From Blautia hominis (lineage in GTDB: Bacteria > Bacillota > Clostridia > Lachnospirales > Lachnospiraceae): a stretch of DNA of 64,000 bases. The stretch spans positions 372,001 to 436,000 of the forward strand of contig NQOF01000004.1 in NCBI GenBank assembly GCA_002270465.1, read 5' to 3'. Shown here in pieces: positions 28,586-37,591 of the stretch (its first letter is position 1; each line of letters begins with the position of its first letter). Made by a program: the position numbers and the translations under genes. The notes below the pieces were generated by a model. The model saw only the letters and a program-made list of their open reading frames with translations, was not told the origin of the DNA and did no database searches.

Positions 28586-28604
28586 GTATACCGATTGGTA
28601 TAAT
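28576..28604 (+). promoter_or_regulatory. Promoter of the TetR gene with overlapping palindromic operator
   Basis: TTGATT, 17 bp, TATAAT. TATACCGATTGGTATA (28587-28602), an inverted repeat with a 4-nt centre, overlaps the -10 box. TetR-family proteins bind such palindromes, so autorepression is inferred. Confidence 0.75.
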
Positions 28605-28676
28605 AATAGGCAGAACAAATGATGGAAAATAAAAAAACAAAAGATAGATACAATGCAGGACAGCCGGGAGGCAGTT

Positions 28677-29258
28677 ATGGATAATAAAGAATTGATCTTA
28701 AAGTCAGCGCTTGATCTGTTTTATGCCAAGGGATATGACGCGGTAGGCGTTCAGGAAATCGTGGATAAGGCAGGGATATCAAAGCCAACTTTATATTACT
28801 ATTTTGGAAGCAAGCTGGGACTTTTGCAGAATCTGCTGGAGGCGGGATACCAGGAGTTTGAGAGCAGGCTCCTTGATATTGCAAAGCCGGGGGAGAGTCT
28901 GCCGGGGGTGCTTTATCAGGCAGCACGTACCTTTTTTGACTATGCTGCGTCCAACCAGAAATTCTATTTATTCATGCTGTCTCTGTTTTATTCCGGCAGG
29001 GAAAATGAAGCCTATAAAACGGTTTCACCTCTTATTGAGCGGTATTATAAGATCATTGTTAAGATTTTTGAGGATGCGTCCTCCCAATTGGGAAACATGC
29101 GGGGGCGGCAGGAATTATTTGCCGTGGGATTTACAGGTGTGCTCAACCATCATATTATGACAGTGAGCTACGGACTTTCCGAGGATGAAAGGTTTGAAAT
29201 TTCTGATGAGACCACATATGAGATCGTGCATCAGTTTATGTATGGAATATATTCGTAG
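28677..29258 (+). CDS. TetR/AcrR family transcriptional regulator
   Basis: 193 residues. N-terminal HTH: ILKSALDLFYAKGYDAVGVQEIVDKAGISKPTLYYYFGSKLGLL (about residues 7-50). The C-terminal ligand-binding helices are unassignable. The ATG chosen follows GGAGGCAGTT. A palindrome overlaps its promoter. It may also affect the GH13 gene 73 bp downstream if transcription reads through. Ligand unknown. Confidence 0.92.
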   Translation: MDNKELILKSALDLFYAKGYDAVGVQEIVDKAGISKPTLYYYFGSKLGLLQNLLEAGYQEFESRLLDIAKPGESLPGVLYQAARTFFDYAASNQKFYLFMLSLFYSGRENEAYKTVSPLIERYYKIIVKIFEDASSQLGNMRGRQELFAVGFTGVLNHHIMTVSYGLSEDERFEISDETTYEIVHQFMYGIYS

Positions 29259-29331
29259 TAAGGAAATGGCGTTCCTGCATGGTTTGTCTGGGCCTGCAGC
29301 ATGAAGCAGAGCCGGAAAAGGAGGAAACAAA

Positions 29332-30699
29332 ATGGCAAAATGGTATGAAGAGGCAGTATTTTACCATATGTACCCTATCGGGATGACGGGCGCCCCCAGG
29401 GTGAATAAAGAGGAAGGCGTTGTACACCGTTTCGAGGAGCTGGAAAAATGGCTGCCGCATCTTGCGGATATCAAAGCAACAGCTATCTATATCGGACCGC
29501 TTTTTGAGTCAACCACCCATGGGTATGACACCAAGGATTATAAGTCCGTGGACCAGAGGCTTGGGGACAACGGGGATTTTGCCCGGTTCGTGGAGAAGGC
29601 CCACGCTATGGGGATCAAAGTTGTGGTGGACGGTGTGTTCAACCACACGGGAAGAGAATTTTTTGCCTTCCGGGATATTCAACAGAACCGGGAAGGTTCC
29701 CCCTACTGCGGATGGTATAAGGGCATCAATTTTGGAGGAAACAATCCCTATAACGACGGATTTTCCTATGAGGCATGGAGAAACTGTTTTGAGCTGGTGA
29801 ACTTGAACCTGCAGAATCCTGAGGTGAAGGGATACCTTCTGGATGTGATCGATCACTGGATCGATACGTTTGATATAGACGGCATCCGGCTGGACTGTGC
29901 GGACTGTCTGGACTTTGGCTTCATGGAGGATATGCGAAGACGCACAGGGGAGAAAAAAGAGGACTTCTGGCTTATGGGGGAAGTCATTCACGGAGATTAC
30001 AGCCGCTACATCCAGAATGGGCAGAACATGCTGCACAGTGTCACGAACTATGAACTGCACAAAGGTATTTATTCGGGTCACAATGACCATAACTATTTTG
30101 AGATTGCCCATACCATAAGAAGGGAATTTGAGGAAAACGGCGGTATCTACAGGGGGATGAAGCTTTATTCCTTTGTTGACAATCACGATGTGGACCGTAT
30201 TTACAGTAAGATTAACGTGAAGGAGCACATTTTCCCTATTTATACGCTTCTGTATATGCTTCCAGGGATCCCCTCCGTCTATTATGGTTCCGAATGGGGA
30301 ATTGAGGGCAGCAAGAATAATGGCGGGGACGACGCGCTCAGACCTGCTGTAGATATTGAGGAAGCCCTGAACGAGCAGAAAGATTCCAAGATCATGTTGT
30401 GGGTCAAGACACTTGGGGAAATACACGAGAAATATAAAACCTGCCTTGCAGAAGGCAGATACAGGGAGCTGCTGCTTACCAATAGACAGTTTTCCTTTGC
30501 CAGATTTACGGAGGAGGAAGGGCTTATCATTGCCGTGAACAATGATGAGAACCCGGCACAGATCAGTGTTCCGGTGCCAATGGATAATAAAACTTATGTA
30601 AACCTTTTAACGCAGGAGGAAGCAGTGCCGGAGAACGGCAGACTGAATTTTACAATAGAAGCAGCAGGCAGTGTCCTGCTTGAAATCCGTAACAGTTAG
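29332..30699 (+). CDS. Alpha-amylase family glycoside hydrolase (GH13)
   Basis: 455 residues, cytoplasmic (no signal peptide). (beta/alpha)8 barrel with all GH13 regions: VVVDGVFNHTGREF, GIRLDCAD (nucleophile D188), LMGEVIHG (acid E217) and FVDNHDVDRI (D286). A short C-terminal beta domain ends in RNS, whose codons and TAG belong to a palindromic repeat. The small size suggests an intracellular maltodextrin-acting enzyme rather than a secreted amylase. The next gene is a glycogen branching enzyme, consistent with alpha-glucan metabolism. Confidence 0.9.
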   Translation: MAKWYEEAVFYHMYPIGMTGAPRVNKEEGVVHRFEELEKWLPHLADIKATAIYIGPLFESTTHGYDTKDYKSVDQRLGDNGDFARFVEKAHAMGIKVVVDGVFNHTGREFFAFRDIQQNREGSPYCGWYKGINFGGNNPYNDGFSYEAWRNCFELVNLNLQNPEVKGYLLDVIDHWIDTFDIDGIRLDCADCLDFGFMEDMRRRTGEKKEDFWLMGEVIHGDYSRYIQNGQNMLHSVTNYELHKGIYSGHNDHNYFEIAHTIRREFEENGGIYRGMKLYSFVDNHDVDRIYSKINVKEHIFPIYTLLYMLPGIPSVYYGSEWGIEGSKNNGGDDALRPAVDIEEALNEQKDSKIMLWVKTLGEIHEKYKTCLAEGRYRELLLTNRQFSFARFTEEEGLIIAVNNDENPAQISVPVPMDNKTYVNLLTQEEAVPENGRLNFTIEAAGSVLLEIRNS

Positions 30700-30821
30700 G
30701 CAAGCTGAACCGTTACGCATCCAGCCATTAAAAATCGCTTCGCGATGGGCTGGATAAAGCCGGCACTACTTTTTCATACGGTCAGCGCAGTAAATGCGCA
30801 GACCTGTCTGAACTGTTACGG
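30687..30821 (+). repeat. Dispersed palindromic element, long form
   Basis: Outer arms CCGTAACAGTT (30687-30697) and AACTGTTACGG (30811-30821). Inside are a CATCCAGCC/GGCTGGAT hairpin and the core CATACGGTCAGCGCAGTAAATGCGCAGACCTG (30775-30806). It begins inside the GH13 gene and supplies its last codons and stop. The rest of the gap to the next gene shows nothing else. Confidence 0.8.
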
Positions 30822-30880
30822 AAATCCTACAGCGGGATTAAAGTGCTGTAAAATCAGAGGAAAACAAAGGGGAAGGACTT

Positions 30881-32791
30881 ATGGCTAAAAGAAAAACAAT
30901 GAAATTCTCGGAGATGGACCGCTATTTATTCGGAGAAGGAACACATTATGAAATCTATAAGCTGATGGGTGCACATCCCACAACACAGCGGGGCAAAGAC
31001 GGCGTATATTTCGCCGTCTGGGCACCTCACGCCGAATCGGTATCGGTTGTGGGAGATTTCAACAAATGGGACCCCGACAAAAATGTGATGAAATGTGACA
31101 ATGATATGGGTATTTACCAGCTCTTTGTACCAAAAGTGCGGGAGGGTGACCTGTACAAATTCTGCATTACCACATACAAGGGCAAGCTGCTCTTCAAGGC
31201 GGACCCTTATGCCAACTATGCGGAGCACCGCCCCGGTACAGCCTCCTGTGTATATGACATTTCCAAATTCAAATGGGGTGATTCCGTCTGGATGAAAAAA
31301 CGCCTGGAATTCAATGAGAAGAAGGATGCCATGTCTATCTATGAGCTGCATCCGGGTTCCTGGAAGAAACATCCGATCAATGACCGGGATGAGGACGGAT
31401 TCTATAACTACAGGGAGCTGGCCCATTCTCTGGCAGACTATATCAAAGAGATGGGGTACACCCATGTGGAGCTGATGGGCATAGCGGAACATCCCTATGA
31501 CGGTTCCTGGGGATACCAGGTAACAGGGTATTATGCCCCTACGTCCCGGTACGGAACGCCTGAAGATTTCCAGTATTTTGTAAATTACATGCATAAGAAT
31601 AAAATCGGTGTGATCCTTGACTGGGTGCCGGCCCATTTCCCAAAGGACGCCCATGGGCTGGCTGACTTTGACGGAACCCCCACATATGAGTATGCAGACC
31701 CCAGAAAAGGCGAGCATCCGGACTGGGGGACAAAAGTTTTTGATTACGGCAAAAATGAAGTGAAGAATTTCCTGATCGCCAACGCGCTGTTCTGGATCCA
31801 GGAATACCACATTGACGGACTCCGTGTGGACGCTGTAGCCTCCATGCTGTACCTGGACTACGGAAGAGATGCAGGGCAGTGGATACCAAACAAATACGGG
31901 GAAAACAAGAACCTGGAGGCGATTGAGTTTTTCAAACATTTGAACTCTGTGGTCCTTGGGAAAAACAAAGGCACAGTCATGATCGCGGAGGAATCCACAG
32001 CCTGGCCTATGGTAACCGGAAAGGCTGAGGAAGGCGGATTGGGATTCAGCTTAAAATGGAATATGGGATGGATGCACGATTTCCTGGAATATATGAAACT
32101 CGACCCATATTTCCGCAAATATAATCACCATAAGATGACGTTCTCCATGAGTTACGCCTACAGTGAGAACTACGTCCTTGTATTGTCTCATGATGAAGTC
32201 GTGCATCTGAAATGTTCCATGATCAACAAGATGCCTGGGCTTGGGCAGGACAAGTTTGAGAACCTGAAGGCCGGATACAGCTATATGTTCGGTCATCCGG
32301 GCAAAAAACTGCTGTTCATGGGACAGGAATTCGGCCAGTTCCAGGAGTGGAGCGAGGCCAGGGAGCTTGACTGGTTCCTGCTGGCAGAGCCGGAACACCA
32401 GCAGCTTCAGGCTTATGTGAAAGAATTGCTTACCTTATATAAGAAATACCCTGCTCTTTACGCAAATGATGATAACCAGGAAGGGTTCGAGTGGATCAAC
32501 GCGGATGATGCGGCGAGAAGCATCTTCAGCTTTGTGAGAAAGTCTCCTACCGGAAGGAATAATCTGCTGTTTGTCATCAACTACACACCGGTTGCCAGAG
32601 AGGATTACCGGGTTGGGGTGCCGAAGAGGAAACAGTATAAACTGATCCTGAACAGCAAAGACCCCAGATTCGGCGGAGATACGCCGGTGGAGCAGACTGT
32701 TTATAAGGCAGTGAAGAAGGAATGCGATGGAAGGGACTTTTCCTTTGCTTATCCGCTGCCGGCTTATGGGGTGGCGGTGTTCCTGTATTAA
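30881..32791 (+). CDS. glgB: 1,4-alpha-glucan branching enzyme
   Basis: 636 residues. N-terminal CBM48 (GVYFAVWAPHAESVSVVGDFNKWDP), GH13 barrel with nucleophile D317 (GLRVDAVAS), acid E370 (MIAEESTAWP) and D438 (LSHDEVVH), plus GlgB-specific ELHPGSW, GSWGYQVTGYYAPTSRYGTPEDF and MGQEFGQFQEWSE. A C-terminal all-beta domain ends AYGVAVFLY. It introduces alpha-1,6 branches into glycogen. The length is that of the short N-terminal form. Other glg genes are not in the window. Confidence 0.95.
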   Translation: MAKRKTMKFSEMDRYLFGEGTHYEIYKLMGAHPTTQRGKDGVYFAVWAPHAESVSVVGDFNKWDPDKNVMKCDNDMGIYQLFVPKVREGDLYKFCITTYKGKLLFKADPYANYAEHRPGTASCVYDISKFKWGDSVWMKKRLEFNEKKDAMSIYELHPGSWKKHPINDRDEDGFYNYRELAHSLADYIKEMGYTHVELMGIAEHPYDGSWGYQVTGYYAPTSRYGTPEDFQYFVNYMHKNKIGVILDWVPAHFPKDAHGLADFDGTPTYEYADPRKGEHPDWGTKVFDYGKNEVKNFLIANALFWIQEYHIDGLRVDAVASMLYLDYGRDAGQWIPNKYGENKNLEAIEFFKHLNSVVLGKNKGTVMIAEESTAWPMVTGKAEEGGLGFSLKWNMGWMHDFLEYMKLDPYFRKYNHHKMTFSMSYAYSENYVLVLSHDEVVHLKCSMINKMPGLGQDKFENLKAGYSYMFGHPGKKLLFMGQEFGQFQEWSEARELDWFLLAEPEHQQLQAYVKELLTLYKKYPALYANDDNQEGFEWINADDAARSIFSFVRKSPTGRNNLLFVINYTPVAREDYRVGVPKRKQYKLILNSKDPRFGGDTPVEQTVYKAVKKECDGRDFSFAYPLPAYGVAVFLY

Positions 32792-32810
32792 TGTAAAATA
32801 GCCTGTTCAT

Positions 32811-32829
32811 TAAATGCACAGACCTGCTG
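32811..32829 (+). repeat. Truncated copy of the dispersed palindromic core
   Basis: TAAATGCACAGACCTGCTG matches the right half of the core TAAATGCGCAGACCTG; the left half is missing. It lies 20 bp after glgB. Confidence 0.45.
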
Positions 32830-32980
32830 TAATTTAAAAATCAAACAGTATAACAAAGTAAAGGGAAGTGTGTTTCCAATCAATGGAGGCGCACTTTCTT
32901 ACTATATCGTTCAGTTTCATAATATATTGGTAACAAAAGATATTTATATTTTTATAATACAATAGAAACGGAGTTTTTTT

Positions 32981-33979
32981 ATGCAGATCATAGACATGCA
33001 CTGCGACACCATCAGCAAAATTCGTCATTTAGAAAATGAGGGACAACACACTTCCCTCCGCCGTAATTCACTGAGTGTGGACCTGGAAAAAATGAAAAAG
33101 AGCGGTTATACCATGCAGACCTTTGCCATCTACGTCAACTGGGAGGAAGAACCGGACGCAGCAGGGGCAGCAAAAGAAATCCTGAAAGTCTTTCAGCGGG
33201 AGATGGACCAAAATCCGGACCTGATCTCTCAGATCACAAGTTACAGCGAGCTGGAAGCCAACGAAAAGGCGGGCAGGATGTCAGCACTGCTTTCCCTTGA
33301 AGAAGGGGCCATATACCAGGAATCCACAGATACCCTCAAGTGGTTTCACGAACAGGGCGTCAGAATGGCTACACTTACCTGGAACTATGAGAATGATTTT
33401 GGCTTTCCAAACTGCATGGGCAACCCCTTTACCCAGGAAATTTGGAGCTGGGGTGACAACCGCGGACTAAAGGAAAAAGGCATTCAGTTCCTGGAAGAAC
33501 TGGAACACTTACACATACTGGTGGATGTATCCCACCTGTCAGACGGCGGATTTTGGGATGTGGTAAAATACTCCACCCGTCCTTTCCTTGCCAGCCACTC
33601 CAACGCAAGAGGTCTGGTAAAAGCCTCTGCCAGAAACCTGACAGACGATATGATCCGCACCCTGTCCAACCGGGGCGGCGTCATGGGTCTGAACTATGCC
33701 GTCTCCTTCATGCGCCCCGGCTGGAAGCCGGGCGAGGCCGGCACTACAGTGGAAGAAATCATACAGATGGCAGACTACATCACTAACATCGGCGGAATAG
33801 ATTGCCTTGGCCTGGGAAGCGATTTCGACGGCATCTTAGAACTGCCTGAAATCTCCGACTGTAGCCGGATACCGCTTCTGGCAGAACAGATGGAAAAACA
33901 CGGCTTTACATACACCCAAACAGAAAAAATCCTGGGCGGTAATGTAAAAAGATTTCTAAAAGAAAACCTGAACGGATAA
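32981..33979 (+). CDS. Membrane dipeptidase (peptidase M19, renal dipeptidase family)
   Basis: 332 residues. Zinc-amidohydrolase barrel: the first ligands in DMHCDT (residues 5-10), the bridging Glu in LSLEEGA, His in VDVSHLSDGGFWD and ASHSNARGL, and Asp in GLGSDFDGI. C-terminal GGNVKRFLKENL is family typical. It hydrolyses dipeptides, often with a D-amino acid, in the cytoplasm. Monocistronic, convergent with the thiamine operon. Confidence 0.93.
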   Translation: MQIIDMHCDTISKIRHLENEGQHTSLRRNSLSVDLEKMKKSGYTMQTFAIYVNWEEEPDAAGAAKEILKVFQREMDQNPDLISQITSYSELEANEKAGRMSALLSLEEGAIYQESTDTLKWFHEQGVRMATLTWNYENDFGFPNCMGNPFTQEIWSWGDNRGLKEKGIQFLEELEHLHILVDVSHLSDGGFWDVVKYSTRPFLASHSNARGLVKASARNLTDDMIRTLSNRGGVMGLNYAVSFMRPGWKPGEAGTTVEEIIQMADYITNIGGIDCLGLGSDFDGILELPEISDCSRIPLLAEQMEKHGFTYTQTEKILGGNVKRFLKENLNG

Positions 33980-33993
33980 AACCTCAGACTGCG

Positions 33994-34028
33994 CGGCTCA
34001 CTTTTCGGAAAACCCCCAAAGTGAGCCG
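33994..34028. terminator. Shared terminator hairpin of two convergent transcription units
   Basis: CGGCTCACTTT (33994-34004) pairs with AAAGTGAGCCG (34018-34028), overlapping the 3' end of the TenI-like gene. The stem is strong, but the T-run is short on both strands. Confidence 0.55.
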
Positions 34029-34639
34029 TGCATGATCCCGGACATAACACAAAACCCGGCTGCCCCCGCATCAAGCACATCATTCACACGATTAGGAGTG
34101 ATCCCGCCAATAGCATAAACAGGTATTCGGACAGATTCACAGACACTCCTCAAAAAAGGAAGTCCTCTTGCAGGAAGTCCCTTTTTACACTCCGTCAAAA
34201 ACACATGTCCTGCCGTCACATAACCGGCCCCCATCCTTTCCGCCATAACAGCTTCCTCTGCAGAATGGACCGACACGCCGATCATCCCAAAGCCCTCCAA
34301 TAAATTTCCCTCCTCAACCTCCTTAAGGAATTGTCCAAAAGACAGATGGATCCCCGAACACCCCAGCTCCCGTGCAGCCTCCGGCCAGGAATGCAAAATA
34401 CAGGCAGTCCCATACCTCCTGCAAATTTCCAAAACCCTCCTTGCCAGCTCCACATATTCCCCGGCATCCAAATCCTTCTCCCTCAGCAAAATTCCTCTCG
34501 GCCCTTTCGCCGCAATCTTCTCAACCCTCTCCAAAAAGTCCCCCTCACAAAGCCCCCGACTCGTCACCGCAAGCATTTTCCCATACGGAACCCCACTATA
34601 TAACCGCCCCATCATCTTATTCCCATATTTTTCCATCAT
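33998..34639 (-). CDS. tenI: ThiE-superfamily protein, TenI-like (thiazole tautomerase or thiamine phosphate synthase)
   Basis: 213 residues from the ATG behind GGGGATGAG; a GTG at 34678 would add 13 residues. ThiE/TenI barrel: GILLREKDL, CSGIHLS, GVSVHSAEEAVMAERMGAGYV, AIGGITPNRVNDVLDAGAAGFCVMSGI. The loop reads GHVFLTECKKGLPARG, like TenI (GHVFETDCKKG, from memory), where ThiE has GPIFPTxTK, so thiazole tautomerase is favoured. It is the last gene of the thi cluster, separated from thiH by a 212-bp inverted-repeat element. The plus strand here is extremely C-rich and G-poor. Confidence 0.75.
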   Translation of the reverse strand: MMEKYGNKMMGRLYSGVPYGKMLAVTSRGLCEGDFLERVEKIAAKGPRGILLREKDLDAGEYVELARRVLEICRRYGTACILHSWPEAARELGCSGIHLSFGQFLKEVEEGNLLEGFGMIGVSVHSAEEAVMAERMGAGYVTAGHVFLTECKKGLPARGLPFLRSVCESVRIPVYAIGGITPNRVNDVLDAGAAGFCVMSGIMHGSLWGFSEK

Positions 34640-34755
34640 CTCATCCCCAAAACCCGAACTAAACAAAATTCCCAACACTAATATTTGACCTTCAAAAGCA
34701 CCTATCTATACGCCAGCCAATCCTCCCTATCAAAACTTACCGGCAGAGAAAACCA

Positions 34756-34967
34756 GGAAGCAGTGGAGGCGGCGGGCAGGGGGGAGGTGTATGTTTGGGG
34801 CAGCGAGGTTAAGTGGAAGGTTCTGTGAAATCCACCTCTTACGGAAACTTAGGCGCGAACCCGCTGGTGAGCGTCTTAGTTGCAGTTAGAGGTTAGTTCA
34901 CAGGTTCTGGAACGTCGAGCGGCCCCAAACATACACCTCCCCCCTGCCCGCCGCCTCCACTGCTTCC
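34756..34967. ncRNA. Element A: 46-bp perfect inverted arms around a conserved 120-nt core
   Basis: Left arm 34756-34801 and right arm 34922-34967 are perfectly complementary over 46 bp. The 120-nt core (34802-34921) starts GCGAGGTTAAG, has GAAATCCACC and GGTTAG in its middle and TCGAGC near its end. A second element at 62336-62534 has the same plan and core blocks but different arms. CGAGGTT at the core start can pair with AACGTCG at its end (one mismatch). A folded RNA, or a structured mobile element, is inferred. The rest of the 34679-34979 gap shows nothing recognisable. Confidence 0.6.
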
Positions 34968-34979
34968 GTCCCCCCCCTT

Positions 34980-36140
34980 CTAAACAAACACATAATCATT
35001 CATCACCGGCTGCATCCCCTGTTCCAGAACCGACTGATAAACCTCCCGAACGCCTCTGTCATCAGAAATCTCAAACTGATCGTCCCCTTTATCTTCCAGC
35101 TCCTCCACATGGCTTCCCACACCTGTGCTGACACCTGCGGAAATCTTCGTGGCCGCTATGGTGATAACCTTATCACGGAACCCAGCCCGCTCCCTTGTGG
35201 ATATGGTGATCCCTGCAAAGGGCATAAAAAGCCTGTAAGCCATGATCACCTGAAGTAACTGAGGTTCATGTACATCTTTTGGGTTGATCTTATCATTATT
35301 TATGATGGGCCGGAGTCTGGGACATGAAAACGCAATCTCAGCCTGAGGGTACTTCCTCTGCAGATACCACGCATGCATCCCTGTGGCAAACGCATCCTTT
35401 CTGAAATCATCTAGCCCCAGAAGGGCTCCAAAGGCAACGCCCCTCATACCGCCTTTTAATGCACGCTCCTGTGCGTGGAAACGATAGGGGAAGATCCGTT
35501 TATGCCCGGCCAGATGCAGAGTCTCGTATTTATCAGAATTGTAGGTTTCCTGGAATACCGTCACATAATCTGCGCCGCATTTGTGAAGATAGGCATACTC
35601 ATGGCTATTCATGGGATAAACCTCCAGCCCAACCATTTTAAAGTGTTTTCTTGCTATCCTGCAAGCTTCCCCCAGATACTCCACATCACTTTTGGCACGG
35701 CTTTCGCCTACCAGTATAAGGATCTCTTCCAGTCCTGTTTTGGCAATGGCCGCCATTTCCATCTCGATTTCTTCCGCGTTCAGTCTTGCCCTGCGGATAT
35801 GGTTATGGCAGTTAAACCCGCAGTAAATACAGTGATTTTCACAGTGATTAGAAATATAAAGGGGTGTAAACAGATTCACACAGTTACCAAAATGCTTCCT
35901 TGTCTCAGCCTGCGCAGCCTGTGCCATCTCCTCCAGCAAAGGTTCAGCGGCAGGGGCCAAAAGCGCAGCGAAATCGCTGGGTGTACGGATATCATGAGAC
36001 AGGGCAGCCAGCACATGGGATTTTGAAAAAGCATTGTAGTCATAGCAGTTCATGTCCCGGATAACCTTGTCCATCACATCAGAATCCAGAGCTTCCATGC
36101 CCTCCATATATTCCATATGATTCGTTCTTTTTGCAGTCAT
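34980..36140 (-). CDS. thiH: 2-iminoacetate synthase ThiH
   Basis: 386 residues, radical SAM enzyme cleaving tyrosine to dehydroglycine for the thiazole ring. The cluster motif CENHCIYCGF binds the [4Fe-4S] cluster. Other ThiH features: LFTPLYISNHC, VTVFQETYNSDKYETLHLAGHK, RPIINNDKINPKDVHEPQLLQVIMAYRLFMPFAGITISTRE and SAGVSTGVGSHVEE. It starts 13 bp after thiG with GGGAGG. Confidence 0.96.
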   Translation of the reverse strand: MTAKRTNHMEYMEGMEALDSDVMDKVIRDMNCYDYNAFSKSHVLAALSHDIRTPSDFAALLAPAAEPLLEEMAQAAQAETRKHFGNCVNLFTPLYISNHCENHCIYCGFNCHNHIRRARLNAEEIEMEMAAIAKTGLEEILILVGESRAKSDVEYLGEACRIARKHFKMVGLEVYPMNSHEYAYLHKCGADYVTVFQETYNSDKYETLHLAGHKRIFPYRFHAQERALKGGMRGVAFGALLGLDDFRKDAFATGMHAWYLQRKYPQAEIAFSCPRLRPIINNDKINPKDVHEPQLLQVIMAYRLFMPFAGITISTRERAGFRDKVITIAATKISAGVSTGVGSHVEELEDKGDDQFEISDDRGVREVYQSVLEQGMQPVMNDYVFV

Positions 36141-36152
36141 TTTGAATCCTCC

Positions 36153-36920
36153 CTATTGTTCCAGAAATCCTGTAAGCGGAGAGGAGGCACTGGCTCTGCC
36201 GTTTACAATGCGCCCAAGGCCCGAGAGATAAGCCGTGCGTCCTGCTTCAACCGCCTTTTTAAAAGCCTCCGCCATATCCGGTATATCGCCAGCCGTTGCA
36301 ATGGCCGTATTTGCCATAACCGCGGCAGCGCCCATTTCCATAGCCTCACATGCCTGGGAGGGGCGGCCGATCCCTGCGTCCACAATAATGGGAAGGTCAA
36401 TCTCCTGAATCAATATTTTGATAAATTCCTTTGTGCACAAGCCCTTGTTGGTGCCGATGGGCGCACCCAGAGGCATAATACAGGAGGCTCCCGCATTTGC
36501 CAGGTCTCTGGCAGCGTTTAGATCGGGATACATATAAGGCATGACGATAAAGCCCTCTTTTGCAAGTATCTCTGTGGCCCGAATGGTTTCCTGGTTGTCA
36601 GGAAGCAGATATTTGGAGTCACGGATGACTTCAACCTTAACAAAATCCCCGCAGCCCAGTTCCCTGGCCAGACGTGCGATCCTCACTGCTTCCTGGGCGG
36701 TTCTGGCCCCGGAGGTATTGGGGAGGAGGGTTACACCTTCCGGGATATGTTCCAGTATACTGTCAGTACCGCTGTTGGCTCTGCGCACGGCCAGAGTGAT
36801 GATCTCGGCCCCGGCATTTTCTATGGCTGCGCGAATCAGTTCCGGGTTGTATTTACCGGAACCCAGGATAAAACGGGAGTGGAATTCGTGTCCTCCCAAT
36901 ATCAATTTGTCATCTTTCAT
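36153..36920 (-). CDS. thiG: Thiazole synthase ThiG
   Basis: 255 residues. [20 protein letters not shown], the Schiff-base lysine region [44 protein letters not shown] and [36 protein letters not shown] are diagnostic. It condenses deoxyxylulose-5-P, dehydroglycine and ThiS thiocarboxylate. The ATG with GAGGTTAATAACACC upstream was chosen over an earlier in-frame ATG that overlaps thiF. Confidence 0.96.
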   Translation of the reverse strand: MKDDKLILGGHEFHSRFILGSGKYNPELIRAAIENAGAEIITLAVRRANSGTDSILEHIPEGVTLLPNTSGARTAQEAVRIARLARELGCGDFVKVEVIRDSKYLLPDNQETIRATEILAKEGFIVMPYMYPDLNAARDLANAGASCIMPLGAPIGTNKGLCTKEFIKILIQEIDLPIIVDAGIGRPSQACEAMEMGAAAVMANTAIATAGDIPDMAEAFKKAVEAGRTAYLSGLGRIVNGRASASSPLTGFLEQ

Positions 36921-36939
36921 GGTGTTATTAACCTCTTTT

Positions 36940-37590
36940 CTATACGTCCTTTTCTCCAAGAATAAGTCTCAGTATCATATTTGCCTGATGTGCTGCGCAG
37001 AGTGCGACTCTGGGCGCCATCAGGCCTATACCGGAGGCGATATCGCTGGTGCCGTCCCCGCAGAGATACAGGTTCTTCATTCTTTGCTGCGTGTGTATGG
37101 CATTGCTGCTTCCATAACCGGCCATGCCGGAGCCGGATACTATGGCAGCATCCGGACGGTGTTCCAGCAGATGATTGATCAGCATGGCTTTGCTTTCCGC
37201 CCTGTCAAATGCTTCGCAGATGATCCTGTCATCTGCAAGTATGACACCTGTATTGTCAGGCGTCAGTTTCACCGTATCTGTGCGGACGGAAATGTAGGGA
37301 TTGATCTCTGAGATCTCTTCCCTCAATGCGTCTGTTTTGTAGTCTCCCAGGTGCTTCATTTTGTAAATCTGGCGGTTTAGGTTGCTCGGTTCTACTCTGT
37401 CAAAATCAATCAGATGAAGACTTCCGATCCCGGCCCGCGCCAGCATGACAGCCACATTGGAGCCCAGTCCCCCAAGGCCCGCAATGGCAGCCCCGGCCTG
37501 CCTGATCTTCTTATGTACAGGAAGGGTGTGGCGTTTTATCAAAACCTGATCGATCTCAGATTTTGTCAGTATGGTATGTTTGTCTTCCAA
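36940..37590 (-). CDS. thiF: Sulfur carrier protein ThiS adenylyltransferase ThiF
   Basis: 216 residues, E1-like fold. [42 protein letters not shown] gives the ATP-binding loop and catalytic Asp. It adenylates the ThiS C-terminus. The start is a TTG one base after the thiS stop; its ribosome site GGAGGCGG lies in the last glycine codons of thiS. It is shorter than MoeB/E. coli ThiF and has no obvious CxxC zinc pairs, as in other clostridial ThiF proteins. Confidence 0.92.
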   Translation of the reverse strand: MEDKHTILTKSEIDQVLIKRHTLPVHKKIRQAGAAIAGLGGLGSNVAVMLARAGIGSLHLIDFDRVEPSNLNRQIYKMKHLGDYKTDALREEISEINPYISVRTDTVKLTPDNTGVILADDRIICEAFDRAESKAMLINHLLEHRPDAAIVSGSGMAGYGSSNAIHTQQRMKNLYLCGDGTSDIASGIGLMAPRVALCAAHQANMILRLILGEKDV

Positions 37591-37591
37591 T

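Noticed and set aside
30881-32791. Antisense frame opposite glgB (30926-31939)
   Set aside because: Shadow of the strongly conserved GlgB coding sequence, without domain or start signal.
34331-34662. Pro/Ser-rich plus-strand open frames
   Set aside because: They arise from the C-rich plus strand opposite the TenI-like gene; low-complexity translations with no start signal.
34756-34967. Inverted arms considered as an ordinary insertion sequence
   Set aside because: No transposase frame exists between the arms and the core is only 120 nt; a structured RNA or non-autonomous element fits better.
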